From positions 496,001-560,000 of the forward strand of contig CP019636.1 in assembly GCA_002163975.1 (NCBI GenBank): DNA of 64,000 nt, given 5' to 3'. Under the pieces are notes generated by a model. That model worked only from the letters and a program-made list of their open reading frames with translations, made no database searches and was not told the origin of the DNA. Every line of letters begins with the position of its first letter. Positions within the stretch are counted from its first letter, which is position 1. Below are positions 52,832 through 61,522 of this stretch, in pieces. Position numbers and translations under genes: made by a program. Source of the DNA: Nostocales cyanobacterium HT-58-2 (GTDB lineage: Bacteria > Cyanobacteriota > Cyanobacteriia > Cyanobacteriales > Nostocaceae).

Positions 52832-53731
52832 CTAAATAACAGGTACAACTAAACCTTCTTGGGCTAGTAATGCTTTAGGAAAAAAAGATTTAATTTCGGT
52901 CTGAACTTCATCAAGAAAATCATCATGGTCATCTGGATGATGATGAGAAATAATGAGTTGTTTCACATCAGCAGTTTTAGCCAAATTTACAGCAGTATCC
53001 CAGTGGAAGTCAGGGTCATGATGGTTGCGTGCTGCTGGTGGAACGTAAGTTGCATTAGCAATGAGTAAATCAACTCCTTTTGTAAGTTGTACTATGCGTC
53101 CTTGCTCGAGTTTATTTTCACTCTTGGGTAAATCTGTTACATAAGCAACACTGTAATCTTTCCAGGTAACTCGATAGCCAACTGATTTTTGATAATCATT
53201 GATGATTGCTGTTGTAATAGTAACATCATCAATTTTCACCACCTTCCCTGATGTCAAATTATGAAAGTGGAATTCAGACTGCATGATCCCCAAAGGATAG
53301 GGGAAGTGTGGCTGGAGCATCTGATCATATAAACATTGTTTAATTGAGGCTCCATTTAAGGCGGCTGTTCCATAGATGTGGAAGCTATTTTCGCGCATGA
53401 ATGCGGGCGCAAAAAAGGGAAATCCTTGAATGCGATTTGATTGGGAGTTAGTAAAAAAGAGATGAGCTTTGAGTGGTGGCTGTCGTTGTAACCACATTTT
53501 TCCCAGTAGACGTAAGCCTGTCCCTCCATCAAAAATGAGGTGTTTCTCAGCTACTTGCATCTCAACACAGGCTGTGTTACCACCATATCGGCTGGTGTTG
53601 CAGCTTGGTGTGGGAATTAAACCCCTCACACCCCAAAATTGCACCACAAATGTCGACCCTTGGCTAAAATGCTGGGTGGGTTGCTTTTGAATTACGTGGT
53701 TTTGGGGAAGCGACAGCTCAAAATTTGACAT
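52832..53731 (-). CDS. MBL-fold protein with degenerate metal site
   Basis: A 299-residue beta-lactamase-like protein: VQFWGVRGLIPTPSCNTSRY, GGNTACVEMQV, LIFDGGTGLRLLGK, and the later VAYVTDLPKSE and LIISHHHPDDHDDF. At the place where active hydrolases carry HxHxDH, this one reads FFTNSQSNRIQGFPFF, with Asn, Gln, Asn and Arg replacing all the ligands. The C-terminal HHHPDDHDD keeps His/Asp residues. It is probably a non-catalytic or altered family member; I recall that cyanobacterial relatives are also partly degenerate here. 12 bp upstream lies panD on the same strand. Confidence 0.82.
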   Translation of the reverse strand: MSNFELSLPQNHVIQKQPTQHFSQGSTFVVQFWGVRGLIPTPSCNTSRYGGNTACVEMQVAEKHLIFDGGTGLRLLGKMWLQRQPPLKAHLFFTNSQSNRIQGFPFFAPAFMRENSFHIYGTAALNGASIKQCLYDQMLQPHFPYPLGIMQSEFHFHNLTSGKVVKIDDVTITTAIINDYQKSVGYRVTWKDYSVAYVTDLPKSENKLEQGRIVQLTKGVDLLIANATYVPPAARNHHDPDFHWDTAVNLAKTADVKQLIISHHHPDDHDDFLDEVQTEIKSFFPKALLAQEGLVVPVI

Positions 53732-53743
53732 CTTTGCTCGAAA

Positions 53744-54127
53744 CTAGGTCTGATTGAGCAGGTCATTGTAGCGCCGCACTTCCAGCAGTCGGTTTTTTTC
53801 GTCCACAATGACAACTGTGGGAGAGTGTGTTTTTAACTCTTCCGAAGTGAACTGCCCGTAAGACATTATAATCAAGCGATCGCCAGTAATGCCTAGACGT
53901 GCTGCTGCTCCATTTAGCTCAATTGCTCTTGAATTGGCTGGAGCTGGGATTGCGTAGGTCATGAAGCGCTCGCCATTGGTAACATTCACTACCTGCACTT
54001 GCTCATAAGGTAAGATACCCGCTTTATCCAATAAAACTTGGTCTACGCTGATACTTCCTACATAGTTGATATTTGCCGCTGTGAGCGTGCAGTTGTGAAT
54101 TTTTGCTAAAAGAAGCGTGCGCTGCAT
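53744..54127 (-). CDS. panD: Aspartate 1-decarboxylase
   Basis: A 127-residue pyruvoyl enzyme making beta-alanine for pantothenate and coenzyme A. The self-cleavage site is Gly24-Ser25 in [10 protein letters not shown], so Ser25 becomes the pyruvoyl group. Also present: [12 protein letters not shown] (with Lys9), the active-site segment [15 protein letters not shown], the Asn/Ala loop [20 protein letters not shown] and the C-terminal [13 protein letters not shown]. Length and start are normal. Same strand as ppa, 123 bp downstream. Confidence 0.96.
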   Translation of the reverse strand: MQRTLLLAKIHNCTLTAANINYVGSISVDQVLLDKAGILPYEQVQVVNVTNGERFMTYAIPAPANSRAIELNGAAARLGITGDRLIIMSYGQFTSEELKTHSPTVVIVDEKNRLLEVRRYNDLLNQT

Positions 54128-54250
54128 TGAGTTTGGGTGATCAGTTATTCGTTACTAGATACCAGTCTAGACAATAACCAACTGATTGGTGTTTATGGTT
54201 GACTGGCTCTAGTGAGAGGAAACGTTTTAGGTCGTTTCTGCACCTATATC

Positions 54251-54769
54251 TTAGCCTTTTGTACTGCCAGCTTTAATGCACTTTTCCACTAAAGGTAACA
54301 CTTGGTCAACATCCTGCCAACCACGGATTTCCGTCACTTTTTTCTCTAGATTTTTATATGTGCGGAAAAATTCAGCTATTTCTTCCAGTCGGTGTGGTGC
54401 AAGATCCTTTAAGGATTTGACGTAAGCGTAACGAGGGTCTTTGTCAGGAACGCAAAGAATTTTTTCATCGCGATCGCCACCGTCTATCATCTCTAGCATA
54501 CCGATTGGTCTTGCTGCAATGACACATCCTGGGAAAGTTGGCTCATCCATGATGACCATACCATCTAATGGATCGCCATCATCCGCCAAGGTGTTGGGTA
54601 CAAAGCCATAGTCATATGGGTACTGTACCGATGAATAAAGGACTCGGTCTAGGGCAAAAGCTTCTAGTTCTTTGTCGTATTCGTATTTGTTCTTACTCCC
54701 GCCAGGAATTTCAATCAGAACGTTAATCAGACCGGGTTTAGGTTGGGCAGGAATACGGGATAAGTCCAC
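54251..54769 (-). CDS. ppa: Inorganic pyrophosphatase (family I)
   Basis: A 172-residue soluble Mg-dependent enzyme hydrolysing pyrophosphate to drive biosynthesis. Motifs are [36 protein letters not shown], the signature [11 protein letters not shown] with three metal-binding Asp, and CVPDKDPRY, then [20 protein letters not shown]. It has the length of the bacterial hexameric type. Transcribed toward panD. Confidence 0.97.
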   Translation of the reverse strand: MDLSRIPAQPKPGLINVLIEIPGGSKNKYEYDKELEAFALDRVLYSSVQYPYDYGFVPNTLADDGDPLDGMVIMDEPTFPGCVIAARPIGMLEMIDGGDRDEKILCVPDKDPRYAYVKSLKDLAPHRLEEIAEFFRTYKNLEKKVTEIRGWQDVDQVLPLVEKCIKAGSTKG

Positions 54770-55301
54770 AACAAAACTCCTCAGCTAACAGTGAATTACG
54801 GGCGCTCCATACTTAGCTCCCAGTGTAGAATTCTAGGCTAAGATGGGCTATTGCTATATGAAACTTATGCAAACGCCCTACATTATTGCATTTATCGTTC
54901 ACTTGTTACAGCAAAGGAGAAATTATTCTAGGCTTTGAGTTCAGTGTACTGTATTCTTCTCTTGTTGAAATACGACTTTAGAGGCTTGCCAAAAATACTT
55001 TTAAGACCACCAAATTTAAAATTTGGTGGTCTTAAGTTGAGAGGGGTCACCTATTTCCTTTCAAATTTGCCTTTCTACCTTCTGCTTCCTACATAGCAGC
55101 CTTCTTCAATTTCCTTGTTTCCCCTCTTTCTCATCTATGTCTTTCAAATGAATCAAGTTTTTAACACTCTATTCCATGTAGAATACGACTTCCAAGGTAA
55201 ATAAAAAATAACATTTGTACACCCTCTTTCACTTAAAACACTGTTTTCGGTGTCTGCTTTCAAGACTTTCCTTGTTGAAACATCATCTTTTTAAGCTTTG
55301 T
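54770..55301. other. Intergenic region holding a long palindrome
   Basis: AT-rich, no gene except a doubtful 63-residue plus-strand frame at 55215-55406 that overlaps the better minus-strand gene. The palindrome at 55001-55035 is entered separately. 55040-55140 is a TC-rich low-complexity stretch. Confidence 0.4.
55001..55035. repeat. Perfect 17-bp inverted repeat with 1-nt centre
   Basis: TTAAGACCACCAAATTT (55001-55017) faces its exact complement at 55019-55035. It would extrude as a strong hairpin on either strand. It stands about 230 bp upstream of ppa, is followed by GTTGAGAGGGG, and lacks a T-run on the plus side; a bidirectional terminator or a palindromic dispersed repeat is possible. 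Confidence 0.75.
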
Positions 55302-55490
55302 TTAATCTGCATCTGTTTTTACATGATAGGTAATGGATTGCTGGTCATTCTGAACACTGCTTGGAGAATAGTGGGCGATCACAAACAGGGGGAGTGTCAG
55401 AGTTAAAAGACCGATCACAGTTCCTACAATCTCAGCCAATCGGTGAGAGAATGTATCAGCAGATTCGGCAGATTGGATATTTGAATGCAT
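55302..55490 (-). CDS. Small single-helix membrane protein, hypothetical
   Basis: A 62-residue frame: hydrophilic start MHSNIQSAESADTFSHRLAE, a membrane helix IVGTVIGLLTLTLPLFVIAH (about 21-40), and a polar tail. The clear polar-hydrophobic-polar pattern suggests a real small membrane protein. No recognisable family and no close neighbour. The overlapping plus-strand frame is less gene-like. Confidence 0.45.
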   Translation of the reverse strand: MHSNIQSAESADTFSHRLAEIVGTVIGLLTLTLPLFVIAHYSPSSVQNDQQSITYHVKTDAD

Positions 55491-56190
55491 AAAAAATGGA
55501 ATTTCGTTACCTTTATTTCAGTTTTACTCTCTTAAAGAGAGCTTCACTTCTATTTTAGCTATTTTTCGATATTATAGTATGTATTAATAAATAATATCAA
55601 CTATTTTTAATATCAAATATACTATTTTTTTTATAAATGAAACACAGGATACAAACTTAGCATTAAAGATTTTATATTGCACTTTGTCATCCATCTCGTA
55701 GGATATTTTCCTTTGTTATGTAATGATTGTTGTACGCATAAGCTGACACAAGGGCATCAAAATTTACACTTTCCTATTGGAGATTGTGTTTATAATGGAA
55801 CGGGATATCACTCATTTTTTCTCATACCAGGAGCCTCAAATGCTCAGACAAAGTAAGTTTTTGATTATCAGTTATTGTATTGAACCTACAATTTATAGAA
55901 AATCATCACTCTATTAAGTATATGTATATTTTATTTTTGTAGTATAATTACTTAAATAACTTTTAAACATCTAAGTGATGAGATTATTGATCAGTTTTTT
56001 AACCGTACAAATACATAAAATACAGCTATATAAATAAAATGAACGAGATGTCATCTAGACTTTGATCAGTAATTGTACTCAAATAATGTTTTTAACTGTG
56101 GAGAAGAGATGAGATATTTCGTAACGTAAATATCGAAGGATGAAGGGTAAGGTTTCATGAGAGGATAAATAACTAATAACCCATCATCAT
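55491..56190. other. Very AT-rich intergenic region
   Basis: About 700 bp, strongly AT-rich, with no confident gene. One short plus-strand frame (55795-55917) is listed separately. Confidence 0.4.
55795..55917 (+). CDS. Possible 40-residue peptide (doubtful)
   Basis: From ATG 55795 a 40-residue frame begins MERDITHFFSYQEPQMLRQS and ends at TAA. GGAG lies 12 nt upstream of the ATG, and another GGAG precedes the internal Met16. It contains no known leader-peptide motif that I can name. It stands alone in AT-rich sequence and may be chance. Confidence 0.2.
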   Translation: MERDITHFFSYQEPQMLRQSKFLIISYCIEPTIYRKSSLY

Positions 56191-56219
56191 GAAAAAAACC
56201 GCCACTTAATTAGGGCGGT
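56191..56219 (-). terminator. Rho-independent terminator of the DUF362 gene
   Basis: On the minus strand ACCGCC (56219-56214) pairs with GGCGGT (56203-56198) across a 10-nt AT loop, followed by seven T. It begins about 90 bp after the DUF362 stop. Confidence 0.85.
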
Positions 56220-56308
56220 CTGGTTAAGCAATCGGAGGGTACTATAAGCTTACTCTGGGAGTTTTAAAATTGTTGTAACAGAGTTTGCACTTGTTGCGCT
56301 GAGTGCAA

Positions 56309-57280
56309 CTATCGTTTAGCATATGCACTCATGGGTTCCTTGATAAATTTGATGTAAAGGTGTTTAAACGTAGATTTAATAACGCGGGGCATTCCAAAAT
56401 CGATGGGTATGAACGTGTCTGGTAACCGCCAATCATCTATTTTTAGCAAGTCTGGATGTAGGTGAGGAAAGTGGATAGCTTCCAGTTCCCCAACTAACCC
56501 TAGCCGCATTGATGCAGCGATAGTGGGTACTTGTTCTGGTGGAACACTCAGGATTTCTACTATTGCTCGATCTAAGGCAAACACATCTGGTGATGCTGCT
56601 AAAATGCCGAGTGGACGAGGTTCACCACCACTAGGACCATTGCCTTCATGACCAATAATGCCATCAACTATGGTTAAGTTGGGATGAATAGCCCTAGCGG
56701 TTTCCACCAACATTTGCGCAAAACGATTTGCGTCTTTGCCTGCTTCCATGTGCCACCAAGCTTTCATTTTGCCAGGAACGCAACCAAACAGGTTCTTGAC
56801 TCCCATAGTTAGTACCAGTTGGGCATGGGATTTCACCTTGGGTAGGTTAATCACCACATCTGTCTCTATAGCCTCTTTACAAAGTAGCAGGTGGTTAAAC
56901 TCTTCGCTTACGGTTTGGTAACGCTTGCCATGAAAATCGATAATTGGGAGATTAAGTTCTTCTAAAACAGGCAGATAACCATTTGCCACTGCGACTCCCT
57001 TGGCGCTACCAAAAGCGGGACTATCGCCCAAAAAGGGCTTGCCACCTGCTTCAATGATCATCTGGGCAACTGCGTAAACGAGTTCTGGGCGAGTCGTACA
57101 CTCTTTACCAGGACGTGCGCCAGTCAGGAGATTAGGTTTGAGTAAGACGCGGTTTCCTGGTTTGACAAACGCTGCTATTCCTCCCAATGGTTCCAGCAGT
57201 GTTTCTAAAGATTCCCGGAGTGCTTCCCGTTCATAAGAAGTCGCGCGAATTAGACTGACGGATGGTGTTTGGGTCTGCAT
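56309..57280 (-). CDS. DUF362 domain protein
   Basis: A 323-residue soluble protein of the DUF362 family: GNRVLLKPNLLTGARPGKEC, PFLGDSPAFGSAKGVAVANG, VVINLPKVKSHAQLVLTMGV, KNLFGCVPGKMKAWWHMEAG, IVDGIIGHEGNGPSGGEPRP. Some members carry C-terminal ferredoxin-like clusters; this one does not, so it is the short form. No reaction is established. ATG 57278-57280 is chosen because the conserved region starts soon after; the longer frame adds eight hydrophobic residues. Downstream of aspA on the same strand, with its own terminator. Confidence 0.88.
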   Translation of the reverse strand: MQTQTPSVSLIRATSYEREALRESLETLLEPLGGIAAFVKPGNRVLLKPNLLTGARPGKECTTRPELVYAVAQMIIEAGGKPFLGDSPAFGSAKGVAVANGYLPVLEELNLPIIDFHGKRYQTVSEEFNHLLLCKEAIETDVVINLPKVKSHAQLVLTMGVKNLFGCVPGKMKAWWHMEAGKDANRFAQMLVETARAIHPNLTIVDGIIGHEGNGPSGGEPRPLGILAASPDVFALDRAIVEILSVPPEQVPTIAASMRLGLVGELEAIHFPHLHPDLLKIDDWRLPDTFIPIDFGMPRVIKSTFKHLYIKFIKEPMSAYAKR

Positions 57281-57351
57281 AGTTAAATAAAGAACGAAGA
57301 ACAAAAAATAAAGAAGGAAGAATTCTTTACTCTATCTTCCTTCTTTGTTCT

Positions 57352-58788
57352 CTAATCCGATGTGCCGTCTTGTATATTTAGAGGCACAATCTCACTCATT
57401 TGTTCCAGGTTTAACACTTGGGCTAACTCCGCTTCAGTCATAAAACCGTGTTCCAAGACAATCTGCCGCAGTGACTTGCCAGTTTCTAGAGATTCTTTCG
57501 CTACAGCAGCTGCATTCAAATAACCTATGTGGGGATTTAATGCTGTCACCAAGGCTAAACTGCCCTCAGCGTATGCCAAACAACGTTCCCGGTTTGCGGT
57601 AATACCCTTGATACACCGTTCGGTAAGTGCAGCGATAGTATTGCCAAGAATTTCGATGCTGTGAATCAGGTTATAGGCAATGAGGGGCATCATCACATTC
57701 AGTTCTAGTTGTCCTGAAAGTGAGGCTAGAGCGATCGCACTATCGTAACCCATCACCTGAAAACACACCATGGATGTCATCTCTGCCATGACTGGGTTGT
57801 ACTTTCCTGGCATGATTGAGGAACCAGGTTGCACTGGCGGTAGTTGAATTTCTTTTAAACCAGTTTTTGGTCCTGAATCCATTAGACGCAAGTCATGAGA
57901 TATTTTGACTAGGTCTTGAGCGAGGTTGCGTAAAGCACCTGAAACATGAACGAATGGTGCCATACTCTGCATTGCTGCCATGAGATGGGGTGCAGGTTCT
58001 AGAGGAAAATCAATCAAATCTGAGATAATTTTAACAATACGGGAACGATACTGGGGATGAGTGTTCAATCCCGTACCTGCTGCACTCCCTCCCAAACCCA
58101 ACACCATCAAGTCAGAAGAGGCTGTGTAGATGCGGTTTTGGTGTTCTGTGAGGATCGCTGCCCAAGCGCGAAAATTCTCACCCAGACGTACAGGTACGGC
58201 ATCCTGCATATGGGTTCTGCCAGATCTGACGATATCTTTGAATTCTTCGGCTTTTTCTTCTAGTGCTGCTATTGCCTTTTCTAACGCTGGATGTAGCGTT
58301 TTGGATAATGCCAATAAGCCACCAATACGAATTGCTGTCGGAATCACATCATTGGTAGACTGCCCATAGTTTACGTGGTCGTTGGGGCTAACGCGCTTGT
58401 AATTGCCTTTTTCTTCGCCGAGAATTTCTAAAGCGCGATTTGCCAGGACTTCGTTGATATTCATGTGGTGGGAAGTTCCAGCACCTGCTTGATAGACATC
58501 TACCACAAATTGGTCGCGGAACTTTCCAGCCAGCACTTCATCAGCAGCTTTGACAATTGCCTGACTGATATCTTGGGGGATACAGCCTAGTTCACCATTG
58601 ACAATTGCTGTCGCTTTTTTAATAATTACACAAGCATCTACGTAAGTAGATAAAGGCTTGATGCCGCTAATGGGGAAATTTTCTGTTGCTCGTAGTGTTT
58701 GAATACCGTAGTAAGCGTTACTAGGTAGTTGGCGATCGCCCATTGAATCGCGTTCTATTCTTACTCCAGAGTCTGTTTGTTGTGTCAT
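57352..58788 (-). CDS. aspA: Aspartate ammonia-lyase
   Basis: A 478-residue fumarase/aspartase-superfamily enzyme converting aspartate to fumarate and ammonium. Markers are IERDSMGDRQLPSNAYYGIQ, ENFPISGIKPLSTYVDACVI, the catalytic loop QPGSSIMPGKYNPVMAEM, and the segments QAGAGTSHHMNINEVLANRA, VNYGQSTNDVIPTAIRIG and SGRTHMQDAVPVRLGENF. YYGIQTLRATENF and the long C-terminus ending in QMSEIVPLN favour aspartase over fumarase C. Could balance ammonium and aspartate pools, but no link with the nitrate genes is shown. Confidence 0.93.
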   Translation of the reverse strand: MTQQTDSGVRIERDSMGDRQLPSNAYYGIQTLRATENFPISGIKPLSTYVDACVIIKKATAIVNGELGCIPQDISQAIVKAADEVLAGKFRDQFVVDVYQAGAGTSHHMNINEVLANRALEILGEEKGNYKRVSPNDHVNYGQSTNDVIPTAIRIGGLLALSKTLHPALEKAIAALEEKAEEFKDIVRSGRTHMQDAVPVRLGENFRAWAAILTEHQNRIYTASSDLMVLGLGGSAAGTGLNTHPQYRSRIVKIISDLIDFPLEPAPHLMAAMQSMAPFVHVSGALRNLAQDLVKISHDLRLMDSGPKTGLKEIQLPPVQPGSSIMPGKYNPVMAEMTSMVCFQVMGYDSAIALASLSGQLELNVMMPLIAYNLIHSIEILGNTIAALTERCIKGITANRERCLAYAEGSLALVTALNPHIGYLNAAAVAKESLETGKSLRQIVLEHGFMTEAELAQVLNLEQMSEIVPLNIQDGTSD

Positions 58789-58836
58789 GCTATTTCTTGA
58801 TATTAGCCATTAGTCATTAGTGAGTCCAGTGCTGAA

Positions 58837-58851
58837 GGAGGGTTTCCCTCC
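58837..58851. repeat. Short GGAGGG-TTT-CCCTCC hairpin of a dispersed repeat
   Basis: Perfect 6-bp stem with a 3-nt loop between aspA and pgsA. The surrounding sequence (58831-58880) resembles the centre of the structured element at 11307-11321 and other cyanobacterial dispersed repeats. Confidence 0.6.
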
Positions 58852-58931
58852 GTAGGCAACTGGCGAACCCGTCGTAAGGGTCATTAGTGAATAGTCACTA
58901 GTCAAGAGTCTCCCCTTATTCCCCACTCCCT

Positions 58932-59456
58932 ATGACCTTACCTAACTGGATTACCTTCTCTCGCCTTTTGGGTATACCATTTTTGCTCTACGGTTTGCAT
59001 AACCCCACACCCCAAGCTAGATGGGTGTGTTTAGCAATTTTTCTCGTTGCTTCGCTGACTGACTGGTTGGATGGGTATTTAGCACGGAAACTTAACCAAA
59101 TCAGTGACTTAGGCAAGTTTCTCGACCCCTTAGTTGATAAATTACTGGTACTTGCACCGTTACTAGCTTTAATAGAACTTGGGCAAGTCCCTGCTTGGGG
59201 AGTTTTTCTGATCTTGGCGCGGGAGTTAGCAATTGCAGGTTGGCGCGTTAGTCAAACCAAGATTACAGGAGCAAATATTTGGGGCAAACTCAAAACTGTT
59301 AGTCAAATCATTGCCATAGCACTTTTGATTGCCCCTTTAACCCAAGAGTGGGAAATCCCTTCTCTCGTAGCTTTCTGGGTTTCAGTCATTCTCACTCTCA
59401 TTTCTGGGGCAATTTATCTTTTGCCGCAAAAAGATAGCACAAGTGCCCAGGTTTAA
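58932..59456 (+). CDS. pgsA: CDP-diacylglycerol-glycerol-3-phosphate 3-phosphatidyltransferase
   Basis: A 174-residue membrane enzyme making phosphatidylglycerol phosphate, the precursor of phosphatidylglycerol, an essential thylakoid lipid. The CDP-alcohol phosphatidyltransferase signature DG-x2-AR-x8-G-x3-D-x3-D is present in DWLDGYLARKLNQISDLGKF followed by LDPLVDKLL. Four to six membrane helices; NWITFSRLLGIPFLL at the start is typical. Divergent from aspA across a 143-bp spacer with a small repeat; followed by a perfect hairpin. Confidence 0.95.
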   Translation: MTLPNWITFSRLLGIPFLLYGLHNPTPQARWVCLAIFLVASLTDWLDGYLARKLNQISDLGKFLDPLVDKLLVLAPLLALIELGQVPAWGVFLILARELAIAGWRVSQTKITGANIWGKLKTVSQIIAIALLIAPLTQEWEIPSLVAFWVSVILTLISGAIYLLPQKDSTSAQV

Positions 59457-59469
59457 AACTTTCCATTGT

Positions 59470-59493
59470 AGAGACGTAGCATACTACGTCTCT
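59470..59493 (+). terminator. Perfect hairpin after pgsA, likely terminator
   Basis: AGAGACGTAG (59470-59479) pairs with CTACGTCTCT (59484-59493) over a CATA loop, 13 bp after the stop. Only TT follows, so termination is likely but not certain; similar ACGT-centred hairpins recur in cyanobacterial genomes. Confidence 0.55.
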
Positions 59494-60263
59494 TTAGCTA
59501 TGCCCCGCGTAATCAAAAATTGCCTCCTAAAAAACATAGGGACTAGTCATTGAGAAATGCCAAGCGATTTTTTAAATTGTTTGCTATTAATGGGATTTTA
59601 AATATATAAGAATAACTTTTATTTGGTGCAGTGATTACATTTTTACCTTTTATTGATCCTACTAAATTCTGACTTTAGAGAGATGTCAAGAAAATAATCT
59701 TAAATAGAAAGATTGTAATTTTACGTAATTGCACAACTATATTTTTCAAGTAATACTTGAAAAACTGGAAAGTTGTCAAGTGTTTTTATAGTATTATGTG
59801 TAGCATTTATACTAGCATTTCATATACTGAAATAAAAATATAGATGAAAAATTTTAAAAATAAAAAGCAAAATATTGTAAAAAATTGAATATTTGGCAGT
59901 ATCAATATTTTATTTACTATATCAATCTTCAATTATGCTATGCAGACAAACAACTTGAATCTTCATCACAAGTACTTTTAGGCAGTAAAACTCTCAACGG
60001 CTTCCTCAATGTATAAGTTGGATAAAAATCAAAAACAAATGTGTTATCTGAAAGAGTTTTACCTAAAATTTATTTATAAGTATTTTTTATGTTAATAAAA
60101 TAAAGTTAAGGTAACCTTAAAAGTATTTTTTTTTACTAGCATAAGTTAATTTTATCATATAATTTCTATCGCTTTGTACCATTTCTTCAAATTACTTCCT
60201 AAGTATCATGAACTGAAAAAAGAGTTTTTATAGACTCTCGGATAAAGTGTTGAGGAAACGAGT
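59494..60263. other. Long AT-rich upstream region of the exopolysaccharide cluster
   Basis: About 770 bp with no gene found and many stop codons in all frames. Probably the promoter and leader of the glycan genes; no specific site could be supported. Confidence 0.4.
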
Positions 60264-61448
60264 GTGGCTCAACTAGAAGACTCCACAGCCGTTCCTAGAA
60301 ATTTCAAGGTGCCGCTGCCATTTTTAAACTTTGATTATTCTATTCTTAAAAAAGAAAATCGATTTACTAAACCACCTAATTATTCTAAGGTAGAAGAACT
60401 GCCAAGTTTGAATGTATATCTGTTAGAGCGCCGCATTAGCTGTATGACAGTCTCGGCGATTGTGGACGCTATATATACAGCATCTGTTGAAGGTAAAAAA
60501 ATAACTGTTGCAAATTACAACGTACACAGTTTTAATCTTTCAATGCAATTACCTTGGTATTATCACTTTCTCCAGAGCGCTGAAATTGCTCATTGTGACA
60601 GTATTGGCGTTTTAAAAGCAATGAGGTGGATGGGATTAAATTTACCCATAGAATACCGAGCTTCCTACACACTATTGATGCCAAAATTACTTGAAAAATG
60701 TAATGAGCACGGATTTAGTATATTTCTACTAGGGTCAAAGCCTGAGAATTTAGAAGTAGCTATTCATCGACTGAGTCAACAATATCCAAATATTCATTTC
60801 TTTGGACACCACGGCTATTTTAATAAACAAGATCCAATAGAAAACCAAGCTGTGATTCAGCAAATCAATCAGACAAAATCTCATGTTTTAGTAGTAGGCA
60901 TGGGGATGCCAATTCAAGAAGATTGGATTCAAAAACATTGCGATAGTTTGCAGGTCAATGCAATTATGCTTGGTGGGGCAATCATTGACCGATTAGCAGG
61001 CATTGTGCCAGACTGTCCATCATTTCTTGCCGATAAGGGTTTAGAGTGGCTATACCGTTTTTGTCGTGAGCCCAAACGCTTAGCAGCTCGTTATTTACTG
61101 GGAAATCCAGCTTTTATTCTTCATATCGCGTTAGCAAAAATTTATGCGTCTCCATTACGTGTACAAGTCATGCAACCAAATGAGGTAACAAGTAACTCGC
61201 CCTTAACTTCAAGTGTTCTAACACAAGACTTACCTGCAACTATCTACTCCAGAATCAAACGAATTGCTGATTATTTCATTGAAGCTAATCTTTTAACTAA
61301 AGCACAGGTAGAAACTGTTTTCTCTGAGCCAAAACTTATTGGAATGCTTTTAGGTGAAGTTTTAGAACAGAAGGGAGAGATTCAACAACAAGCGATTGAG
61401 TACCTACTTAAAAAGATGTTTTTACATGACATGAGAACTAGTGAATGA
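60264..61448 (+). CDS. WecG/TagA/CpsF family glycosyltransferase with C-terminal extension
   Basis: A 394-residue protein. The WecB/TagA/CpsF domain (about 50-290) transfers an N-acetyl-hexosamine-type sugar to a lipid-linked acceptor: ITVANYNVHSFNLSMQ, AHCDSIGVLKAMRWMG, FSIFLLGSKPENLEVAIHRL, ILGGAIIDRLAGIVPD-like MLGGAIIDRLAGIVPDCPSF, LEWLYRFCREPKRLAARYLL. The last ~75 residues (RIKRIADYFIEANLLTKAQV, LIGMLLGEVLEQKGEIQQQA) resemble the small helical domains that occur N-terminally in GspE-type proteins and on several cyanobacterial polysaccharide proteins. GTG 60264 start with GAGG 10 nt upstream. First gene of the cluster at the window end. Confidence 0.87.
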   Translation: MAQLEDSTAVPRNFKVPLPFLNFDYSILKKENRFTKPPNYSKVEELPSLNVYLLERRISCMTVSAIVDAIYTASVEGKKITVANYNVHSFNLSMQLPWYYHFLQSAEIAHCDSIGVLKAMRWMGLNLPIEYRASYTLLMPKLLEKCNEHGFSIFLLGSKPENLEVAIHRLSQQYPNIHFFGHHGYFNKQDPIENQAVIQQINQTKSHVLVVGMGMPIQEDWIQKHCDSLQVNAIMLGGAIIDRLAGIVPDCPSFLADKGLEWLYRFCREPKRLAARYLLGNPAFILHIALAKIYASPLRVQVMQPNEVTSNSPLTSSVLTQDLPATIYSRIKRIADYFIEANLLTKAQVETVFSEPKLIGMLLGEVLEQKGEIQQQAIEYLLKKMFLHDMRTSE

Positions 61449-61522
61449 TGTTTATGAAATTGTTTTATGGAATTCTTACTTGAAATTTAATTTAATTGTT
61501 GATTTGTTCATTTGGTGGGTTA

